Positions 55,027 to 64,000 of a stretch of DNA of 64,000 nucleotides are shown one piece after another. Origin of the DNA: Ophiura sarsii (lineage: Eukaryota > Echinodermata > Ophiuroidea > Amphilepidida > Ophiuridae); NCBI GenBank assembly GCA_035610835.1, contig CM069459.1, positions 60,544,923-60,608,922 on the forward strand, read 5' to 3'. Each line of letters begins with the position of its first letter. The stretch's first letter is position 1. A model generated the notes under the pieces. That model worked only from the letters and a program-made list of their open reading frames with translations, searched no databases and was not told the origin of the DNA. The position numbers were made by a program, and so were the translations under genes.

Positions 55027-56102
55027 TCCGTTTCTGTTAAAGGTAGCACTTCATCATCAAAATTGCTAAACTTCGGAGTGCCTCAAGGCTCAGTTTTAGG
55101 ACCACTGCTGTTTTCCATCTACATTTCTCCTCTTGGAAATCTGATTCGTCACCTTAACCTCAACTTTCACCAATATGCTGATGATAACCAATTATATCTT
55201 TCATTCACTAAGTCTAATACTGCATCAGCCATCAGCTCAATCCAGAGCGGTGTTCTTCAAATCAAGGAATGGATGACGCAGAACAAACTGAAATTCAATG
55301 ATTCTAAGACAGAAGTTCTTTACATTCACTCTAAGTTTGACCGCTCTCCAATGCCTTTCAACTCTATCAACATCGGCTCCTGTTCAGTTACGCCTGCCAA
55401 GCAGGCCAGGAATATTGGTGTTACTTTTGATGATACTTTCTCTTTCCATCAACATGTCTCGTCTACGTGCCGTTCAATTTACTTCTTTCTCAGGAAAATT
55501 GGTCATATTAGAAAGTACCTCACTAATGAGTCATGTTCTACTATTGTTCATGCTATTGTTTCATCAAAACTTGACTATGGTAATTCCTTGTTGTATGGTA
55601 TCCCAGATACACATCTTCATCTTCTTCAACGTGCACAGAATACGGCCGCTAGAATCATTACCCGCACAAAAAAGTTCGACCATATCACTCCTGCACTCAA
55701 GCAGCTTCATTGGCTGCCAATATCATCCAGAATTGAGTTCAAGATCTTGCTCCTAACTTATAAAGCCTTAAACGGACTTGCTCCACAATATCTTGCAGAT
55801 CTTGTCCATTATCGACGTACATGCCGCAACCTTCGCTCCAACAACAAACTACTCCTTGAAGTACCACGATGGAAACTCGCTACGTACGGTCGCCGTTGCT
55901 TTTCATCAGCTGCACCTGTTCTATGGAACTCATTACCACTGGACATTAAGTCATCCCCGAATGTCAACATTTTTAAGAAGAAACTAAAAACTCATCTCTT
56001 CTCGAAAGCATACAGTGCATAGCACTTGACTCTACAGCGCCATTGAACATTTCTTTGTAAATGGATATTAGGCGCTATATAAATTATATTATTATTATTA
56101 TT
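55027..56102 (+). mobile_element. L2/CR1-group LINE, 5'-truncated, with (ATT)n tail
   Basis: The 3' half of the RT and the C-terminal region, then a 3' end with CTACAGCGCCATTGAAC, TTAGGCGCTATATAAATT and (ATT)n. The tail is shared with the SINE at 33184-33540. The truncation point lies just before RT motif B. Confidence 0.85.
55063..56022 (+). pseudogene. L2/CR1 LINE RT, C-terminal two-thirds
   Basis: 319 intact codons: [20 protein letters not shown] (motif B), [14 protein letters not shown] (catalytic YADD intact), [73 protein letters not shown] and [14 protein letters not shown]. The lack of stops suggests recent insertion. It cannot act alone because the endonuclease and RT motifs before B are missing. 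Confidence 0.9.
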
Positions 56103-56162
56103 ATCATACCACAGGTGAAACAGATATTTTATTTGTACTGTGAAACACACTGTGAGACTTAA

Positions 56163-56494
56163 AGGCATATTATGTGATCTTTTCCAAGTAGCGCCCTCTA
56201 TCATGGATTTTACTATGAAAGCAGATTTAAATCATAAAGATCTTCTAAGTTACAGATCGACGATTTCTAATTACTTCAAAATCGTTGAAAATAGATTGTA
56301 CCGAGCGGTACAATGTTTTTTATTTTAAATTTTACTCTAAATTCACTCTAAAACTATGATTTTGAGGTTATTAGGAATCGTATCACTCTGTACCTTGGAA
56401 TATATTTATGATTTATGATCAGAAAAGTAAATCTGCAAGAAAATCTGCTTCCAATTTTTCCAGGATTGAGGGCGTCCCCTGGAAAAGATCACAG
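56163..56494. mobile_element. TTAA MITE (AGGCATATTATGTG family), copy 2
   Basis: Follows TTAA at 56159-56162. It shares the palindromic layout and subterminal GCGCCCTCTAT of 21762-22131. The right tip has diverged. Confidence 0.8.
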
Positions 56495-57136
56495 GTGGGT
56501 ATGCCGACTAGTTTTATGTCTAAACTCAACATTATAGACATGATAGAGGCGACCGTCGTAGCGGGAGCGCCAAAAAGTGGCTCAATAAGTTGTAAAATAA
56601 GTTTTTAACATTAACAATTTCTGAGGCCCCATGAGCTATAAAATGTTTGATTGTATAACTCAAAACAATACACATTGATCAACTTTCAAACATGGTAAAC
56701 ACATGCTCATTCTTCAGATTCCATTCATGTGGGTTTTTGCAAAAGAAATTGTCAACACTTCAGTGTTATGCTAACATTACATAAATGAAACGTATTCCAA
56801 AGTGTTCAGAGAACATTTAAGTCAAATGCGCAAAATTGTCTGTTTCCAATTTGGTGCATTTATTCATACACAGGCTGTCACAAAATGATATATACCCATC
56901 GATGCCCAAATTTCAAATACCAGGGTTTGAGTAAAACCAAGAATGTATCGCCATTTTATATGTTCATTCTGTATTGAGACAAAATCGCAACTTAACAGTG
57001 GACTAACTACACACCGTTGCTTCAATTGCTTGACAAATCTACCACTGTTTATTATATGGAAGTGACTATACGACCTATCATCGCGTAGTCAATTGCTTCA
57101 CCAGACTATACAACCTATGGTACCAGACTGTACAAC
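56495..57136. other. No gene seen
   Basis: Unremarkable AT-rich sequence. Confidence 0.45.
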
Positions 57137-57325
57137 CTATGGTTAGGGTAAGGGTAATGGTTAGGTAGGGTTATGGTCAGGGTAAGGGTAAGGATAAGGA
57201 TAAGGGTAAGGGTAAGGGTAAGGGTAAGGGTAAGGGTAAGGGTAAGGGTAAGGGTAAGGGTTAGGGGTAGGGTTAGGGTTAGCCTTATGGTTAGGGTTAG
57301 GGTAAGGTAGGGTTAGGCCAAGAAA
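57137..57325. repeat. Telomere-like hexamer array (GGGTAA/GGGTTA)
   Basis: More than a dozen GGGTAA units with interspersed GGGTTA (the metazoan telomere hexamer), GGATAA and GGGTTAT. A second short patch is at 58152-58212. Flanks are ordinary DNA, so it is interstitial. Confidence 0.85.
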
Positions 57326-58565
57326 AATAAATTGTTTGTTTGTCCACGTCCCGACCGACCGTGTACCATGGTGCCGACCGTGTACCATGGTGCCGACCGT
57401 ATTATTTTTTATTTTCGATTATTTTTTAAAAACAACATTTTTAGCAATTTGAACGGCCAAACGGACCGTTTTATTCCTGATTTCGTATGACATATTCAAT
57501 CTGGTCTTTATAACACCATCCCCCAATGCACAATCTCGTGTAACATGTTTATTGCGTGAACTTGGCACCCGCGGGGACTATTAAAAGGACTAAATGAAAA
57601 TTGTTCGCACGTGCAAGTGATGTCATTTTTTATACTGTAAGAAAATATTAAGAAATCTAGTTACGGTTAATATTTGTTCCCAAAATGTTGCTCAACGGCA
57701 TGAATATTAATTTCAACATAGTATAAAAAGTTGGGGGTAGTTAGTACAGGAAAAATAGGTTTAGTAATACTATCACGTATATATTTCTAACAAAACTTCA
57801 ACACAACGTTCTTTCGCTTTCTGTAACTATGGCGGCGACCTACACGGTATCTGCGCGTTGCAAACTTGGTACAAAAATTATATTTGACCGAGTTTGCAGT
57901 GTTGCAACCAATTCGACAATATTGGAGATCGAAATCAGCAGTGTGAAGGTGGCCGAGAGTAAAGCAGCAATGTCGCAAACTCATGAACAAGAGTTCTATA
58001 CTGTCAAAGCGATGTGTTTTGTGTTTGGACCCCGGGTTTGGACTTTAATTCACAGTATCCATGCTGAATTTAAATTCCCAAATACAATATCCGTATAAAA
58101 AAAACACCAAGATCTTTTAACAAATCCGACCTACCGACCCTACCTTTTATTGGCCTTAGGGTTAAGGTAAGAGTTAGAGTTAGGGTTGGGGTTAGGACTA
58201 GGGTAAGGGTCCGGTTGCTGCCGGATCATCGGCTGTATAGCTTTTCACGAAATAGCTGCACGGTCATCTGTATATAGCTTTTGCCTATAGCAGCTTGGAT
58301 TATATTATATTGAGATCAAATTCAAACATCCTTTTCGAGCCGCGAAATCCGTGAACCGTCCTAGCTAGTTTTAAAAATATTACACCTACAAATGGTGGTG
58401 TATTTAAACATTATTTCAATAATAATAATACAGGCACATTGATTTGTATTACATAACGGCTAGCATTTACTTTACAAGTTTAGCTCAATCGATAATAACA
58501 CACAACGAGTTTCTATTGTATTGGCCTGTTGCATAGGAGGAGGACAGTGCGGTGGTATACCGCGG
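57326..58565. other. No supported gene
   Basis: An 89-residue ATG frame at 57829-58098 has no domain and overlaps a similar open frame on the other strand. The 57360-57400 stretch repeats GACCGTGTACCATGGTGCC twice. Confidence 0.4.
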
Positions 58566-60832
58566 TACATGGCCATGCGTTTTAAGTTGGGCCGGTCTCG
58601 TGTGACGAACTTAAAATTGGTGAATATCGCGTGTATTTTCATTTGAATGGCGATAACTTTTCTATACTAGGCAATACCCCCACAAAAGTATACATTTTCT
58701 TGATTAAAATTGTCTTAGGAGTTCAAAAATGCACTTAAAATTAACATAGGATGAACCCCTAGAAGGTTATGAATTTGAAAAGGTCAACGATTTATGGAAA
58801 AAATCTGCTGAGAAAAAAAAATATGAAAACAATTCTGCATACCCTACAAGGGTAATTATTGCAGATTTGAATTCCTGACAGTTAAAGCTTTCCAAGCATA
58901 TATAACTTTCTATATCTAGGTAATATTTACAGTATTTTGCACCGGGCTGGAAAAAATGTCATTTTGCGAAGAAAAAAATGGGGGGCAGTCAATAAATAAT
59001 GAAAGTGATCATGGTATGGGATGCATGAGTGATTCTATTGAAGGGATAATGTGATCAATACAAAGTATGAACCTTTCAATACACTTTTGGATTTTTAAAT
59101 GTGAACTATGACGTCATAGCACTGTCTCAAAGTAAGTACACTTGGGACACTGCTAAATCAGTTATTTGGCGGGAAATTTGAATTGTTTTTATGAAACACG
59201 TGGTAAGAAGATTGCATAACATGACATCAGAAGCAGGTAAATCCCGATTTTGTTTTCGCATAAATATGATACTTAAGACAATAACCTTAATCCCTGTGTA
59301 ATTTGGAATGTGTAGTATAAGAGGAAAAAGTAAGGAGAAGCAATTGAATAAAAGGTATACAAATATCAGTATTTCAAATAGCTAATTTTTATTTAAAAAT
59401 GCCCAGTCAGTGAATCACTAATATGGTGGAAAATCAAACAATTTAGGAAAAATTCAAGCAATTAACCAGTTTGGAAGATTCCATATGATAGTTAACTAAT
59501 TATCTGAACTTATTCGCATGAAACCTGCAGAAAAAATGCGCATGCGCAGACGGCAGATAATTTTGAAACGGGCCCAAAATGGCTAAAATCATGAAATTTA
59601 CCAGATAAAAGCTTACCGTGCCTTCAAATTCTAATCAGAAATAATGAAAAATGTTTAAATCAATGTGTAAACATATTGTGATAGTCAAAATGAAGATATA
59701 CAGGAATGTATCAATCAAAGATGGCTGCCACAACCTCTCTTATTACTTTTATCTTTAGAGCTACTAGATATGTATTGTGTAAGTAATCGTCATATAATTT
59801 CAATGGTTTGAGGAAATTTTATGAACAGCTCCTTTTGAAATCCCCACTATTATCGCTTTACATCCCACAACAATTTATTAAATTATAATCCCTCTATTGT
59901 TCTTTATCCTTTGTTGTTTTCTAAGGTATATTATTGTGGATTTTGCTAAATAAAAGCGTATTTGAGATGGTCCCTTCTTGTTCGTATTAAGGCATTCAGA
60001 TCTAAAAAAGAGTGTCAAACAGAGATAAGTGTGTATTCTAACTATGTGCCAAGTGTTATCTGTTTTTATGCTTGCACTGCCGAGATATACGCAAATGTAT
60101 CAATCAACCCATATTCAACATATTACATATCCAGCCAAATAATTGGCAGATTTCAGTCAGTGTCTGAAACCTATTGTGTTTATGTTAATGACGTTACATA
60201 ACCAAAGGTATCTAACAATCCAAAAGTGTATTGTTTGAAAGACAAAGGTTCATACTTTGTATTGATCACATTATCCCCTCAATAGAATCACTCGTGCATC
60301 CCATACCATGATCACTTTGCCTAACCGTATGTGCTGGTAAAAGACGCTGCGTCGGTACATATCCATCCAGTCATACACATGTAGTTCTTCAATGCATTGC
60401 GGGTCTGTAATTATTGATTAATTCTTTATTACTTAAGGTGATTACCCATTATTAAACATCTAAATTATTCAAATCAGTTTATTTACCAGAGTTTATGTAT
60501 TTAGATGCAACAATTTCATTCCATAAACATGATTTAACTCAATTGCACTGAACTGTACTGTAGATGCCAAATTTGCTGCGCCGGACTCTCCTGCGCCGGA
60601 CTCTCCTCCACCCCTGATGTTGGTTAATTAACCATTAATTAACAAAAAATGACAAAATTTTAACACATGCTAATACTTTTATCTTCTTGCCCTGCATAAG
60701 AGCTTTATTTTGATACCAAATTTAGCTATGTAGGTGGTATCTTTATACAAGAGATTGAATAGACAATGTCATTTTTGATGTGCCGATGTCACAACTCCAC
60801 CTTTTTGCAGGCCCAGTTCAAAACGCATGGCC
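58566..60832. mobile_element. 2.3-kb element with nested inverted repeats
   Basis: TGGCCATGCGTTTTAAGTTG (58569) is inverted at about 60808-60832. A second, inner inverted pair shares GATCATGGTATGGGATGCAT (59006) and CATCCCATACCATGATCA (60297). No transposase recognised; the 79-residue frame at 59962-60201 overlaps the inner arm. Confidence 0.6.
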
Positions 60833-61012
60833 ACATATCACCTTTCATGATGCCATGCACACTAAACAGTCAGTGGAAAATTAAAATGAAATCGTAAATA
60901 ATTCCACATTCCAAAATAAACTATAATGGAACAATAATGAATAATTATACGAAATGATAAACAATATCGAAAACTAATAAAAAAATGTATAAACGATTAA
61001 AATAAAATGTCA

Positions 61013-61085
61013 AGCCGTGATAGGATTCGAACCCACGACCTCCGGTTTACTAGTCCAATGCTCTACCGCTGAGCCAACTATGCGC
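61013..61085 (-). tRNA. tRNA-like tip of repeat copy C (Thr-AGT-like loop)
   Basis: The minus strand reads GGCTCAGCGGTAGAGC (good A box and D arm), a loop with CTAGTAA (AGT in anticodon position) and GTGGGTTCGAATCCTAT (B box). The anticodon stem has only two Watson-Crick pairs and the acceptor ends do not pair. It is therefore probably not a functional tRNA. Confidence 0.5.
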
Positions 61086-62215
61086 TATGTGAAGGCAAGA
61101 ACAAACAAAAGTAATATGGTTCAACATACCACTCTTCTCTAAATTAGATGTTTAAAATGCTTTATATTTCTTAATCTTTGCAGTTTTAAGATAGTTTCTC
61201 GCTCAAAAGTTGTTTATTTACTGTTAAAGAATGTAATTCTGATTTAAATGTAACGAATAACACTACTTTTGAAACAATTCTAGATATATTATATTTCGTT
61301 CGTACAGCATTTTATCGATTTATGTGCACATCTTTTACGATTTAAGTATTGCATCATGGGCTTTTTGCCGGGCACGCGAGGACTTGGGAGCGAAGCGAGT
61401 CATGTGATTTTTGTCCAGGACAAACACTTGAGATGTACACGCCCCTTTAACAAAGCACAAATACTAGATATGAGTTACTAGTGTTCTAATACATACATCC
61501 CATCATCAAAACTATATTTTCATCATACATTTAGGTTGATATTATCCCATTTTATGGAATTTGACAATTTTTGCAGCCACTTTGGGAACCATTTTAGGGG
61601 CCATTTTGGCAGTAATTTTGGATTTTGAACTATGTTAACAGAGCACAAATACTGGATATAATTTATTTGTGGTCTAACACATACATCCCACCGTTAAAAT
61701 TATATTTTATTATACATTTCGGTTGATATTATGCTATTTCATGGAATTTGACCACTTTTGACCATTTTCGGCCATTCATTTGGCGGCCATTTTGGTTTTT
61801 ATGTATGTTAAACAAAGTACAAATACTAGATATGAGTTGCTAGTGGTCTAACACATACATCCCATTGTTAAAACTATACCCTGATCATACATGTTGCTTT
61901 ATGCCAATATAAGGAATGTTACCATTTTTGGCGGCCATTTTGACGGCCATCTTGGATTTCGTTGTTTCAACAAAGCAAAAGTTCTGGATATGATTGTCTA
62001 GTGGTCTAATACATACATCTCACTATTAAAACTATACTTTCACCATACAATTTGATTGTTATATGTCATCTTATGAGATTTGACCAGTTATGGCGGCCAT
62101 TTTGGACGCCATCTTGCATAACCCCTTAGCATTATGAAAATATTTTTGGTAACTTCCTGATTATGTCTTAGGGTCATGATAGGAAGTAAAAAAAGTTAGT
62201 TTGGGGGAGTCCTGG
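61013..62215 (+). repeat. Repeat with tRNA-like tip, arm and 165-bp units, copy C
   Basis: Begins with a minus-strand tRNA-like sequence, then the arm (inverse of 52543-52910), then four to five units with TTTGGCGGCCATTTTGG-like cores (61440-62110), and ends with GTCTTAGGGTCATGATAGGA and GGGGGAGTCCTGGGGG, the inverse of the start of copy A (9948). Confidence 0.8.
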
Positions 62216-64000
62216 GGGGATGCACACTAACCTCTGTATATACCCGACTAATACTTAAATAGGCTAAAAAGGAAAATATACTTTTAATCATGCTTATGGC
62301 AGAAATTGAAGTTGACTTACAAGTCCAATTTCACCTGTCTATGAATGGTTAAAAGGCCCTTCTCTGTCTTTGATTGGTATAGCACTATTGACATGTTTGG
62401 TGCTTTTCTAAACGCTTTGCCTACTGAGGCTTTCTCATAAGAACACTGAGCAACACTGAACATTGCGCAGATTCATGCATCAAATTTGTGGAATATGTTG
62501 CTATTAATGATTTAAATCATGATAGGGTGCATACCCCAAAATATACTTGTAAACTCTAATAGTTATGAAATTTAAACGTTTGTGCTCATTTGCTTCTTGA
62601 TATAGTATATTTCAACAAGTTACCATTGACAACCATTATGTTCTGATGGGTAATTGCATGAGGAACTAATATGCACAGTCACATTATGATTGGGATAGGT
62701 ATAAACATATTATCGAGCTTAAAATCAAAACATGAAAAATATGGACATTTTTTAACATTCTTAATCACAACATGTTACCATTAGATCCTTTCTCAATTCC
62801 AATAGCATATTTGGATTCCTTATGAGATTATCGTTCAGAAAATATATACTTTTTATGGAGTAGAACAAGTAGTTATTGCGATATGCTAATTCGAATCTCA
62901 GATGGCGTAAAGTGTAAAGATATGTACATGCAACGGTGAGGGTGGCGAGTTCAAAACACATGGCCCTAACCCAGAGGGTAAAAAAACCCGGATTAATTGA
63001 AGCCGATTGTGGACAGATACTTGACGACGTTTAGAAGGGGTTTTAGGCAGCCAATAGAAACTACAATGATTCATGTTCTAACCCCGGGGGCTCTAACTAA
63101 CACTTTTAGCTACAACCATCTGCGCTACAGGGGGGCAGGTGGGGCATTTCCCCTTCCACAAACAAATGACCCTACTTTGCTAAATGGTTTGATTGGCCTA
63201 ACATGACAAAAACAAATAGGGTAGGTCGGTCGGGATTTTTTTTTTAAATCACCTGATTTGGGGACTTAAAGTAGCCGAAAATGAAAGCAAACGTCAGAAA
63301 CTTTAATACTTTGTTCAATTTTTATATATATATATAATTTTTTTTTTTTTAATTTTTATAAATATATATTTTTTATAAATATATATTTTTTAATTTATTT
63401 TTCCTCCCTCAAAATAATAACAAATATTCAGGGTCGGCGATGTATTTAGGGTCGGTCGGGTTAGGCCAATCAAACATTTTTTTAGGCCTAATGGTGTTAG
63501 ATTGAAATTTGGTTGAAGCAAGTTATGTGGTGAGTTATGCTGACAATTTCGATGTGATCTACATAGTAATTACCAAATCGTGAATTTGTTCATAATAGAC
63601 GGCAAAAGGTAAACAGTTTTAGATGGTAGTTAGTATATGGCAGATGCATTACGTAGGTGCAAACACACTGATTTGCAGACAAATTGAGGGCGCACTTCCA
63701 AACGTATCTCTCAGTGCGCCTTTAACTATTATGAACGACAACTATAATTCCAAATATAATTCTAGAACTACAACTATAAGTCCAACTAACTTTAGGTCAT
63801 GTTTTTTATACTGGGTACCCAAAAAAGGTGGATCTGTTACATTTGCACTACATATTATTACTTTGCATGCCTATATTTTGGCTATTCTTTATCACACATA
63901 CTCAAATTTGGTCTTATTTTGATGAGAAAGTATTTGGCCTTTATTTTAAAAAGAAAAATATAAACTACCATGATTCTGTTAATTACAATAGTTCGTTAAA
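62216..64000. other. Repeat debris, no gene seen
   Basis: 62255-62510 resembles 22620-22900, and 62510-62960 is an inverted relative of 20010-20470. 63325-63400 is AT-rich low complexity. Small open frames (62997-63206, 63623-63922) show no domain. Confidence 0.45.

Noticed and set aside
57829..58098. 89-residue ATG frame with an acceptable start context
   Set aside because: Partly self-complementary DNA with an opposing open frame, no domain and no evident splice partner; kept only as a weak possibility.
59962..60201. 79-residue plus-strand frame
   Set aside because: Overlaps the inner arm of an inverted-repeat element and has no motif.
1..64000. Search for CRISPR arrays, rRNA genes, operons or prokaryotic defence systems
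   Set aside because: The tandem arrays have no unique spacers, exons with introns are evident and transposon types are animal, so the window is eukaryotic and no such system is present.

Overview
This is a window of animal nuclear DNA: AT-rich, intron-rich and crowded with transposons. The domain repertoire (WSC, antistasin-type, EGF and HYR modules on separate phase-1 exons) and the repeat types (L2/CR1, RTE and Tx1-like LINEs, Penelope, hAT, mariner, many TTAA-flanked MITEs, tRNA-derived SINE) suggest a marine invertebrate deuterostome such as an echinoderm or hemichordate. The species cannot be named from the sequence.

Region 1 (about 1.4-24.0 kb, plus strand) holds the 3' part of one large gene for a secreted or extracellular-matrix mosaic protein. 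Its exons encode, in order, a WSC domain (two exons), an antistasin-type domain, a second decayed antistasin-type exon, an EGF domain, four HYR domains, a short Cys-containing linker exon, an exon carrying a dibasic RSRR site, and a terminal exon with a stop codon. Splice phases are consistent throughout (1-0-1-1-1-1-1-1-1-0-0). The last two exons resemble a propeptide, processing site and cystine-knot module of the Spaetzle/neurotrophin kind; this is a hypothesis, not an identification. The introns are packed with satellites (22-bp and 75-bp units), MITEs, a Penelope-like element broken by a nested DNA transposon, and a clean hAT MITE with an 8-bp target duplication.

Region 2 (24-38 kb) is mostly repeats: palindromic GGATCA-rich elements, perfect inverted-repeat MITEs, a tRNA-derived SINE, LINE tails, a decayed small reading frame at 30.1 kb, and two possible exons of another plus-strand gene (34.3 and 37.9 kb).

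Region 3 (38.4-51.5 kb) has a degenerate RTE-type LINE on the minus strand, a decayed mariner with a recognisable transposase helix-turn-helix, a 2.1-kb insertion with a 13-bp target duplication, a composite inverted repeat carrying two pieces of another LINE, and the remains of a C2H2 zinc-finger array.

Region 4 (51.5-64 kb) has no convincing host gene. It carries repeats with CCAAAATGGCGGCC-like cores and tRNA-like tips, a 5'-truncated L2/CR1 LINE with an intact YADD box, telomere-like hexamer arrays and a 2.3-kb inverted-repeat element. I found no CRISPR, rRNA or operon-like system. The most unusual items are the architecture of the mosaic gene, a splice donor that appears to lie inside a MITE, and the tRNA-tipped long inverted-repeat elements.
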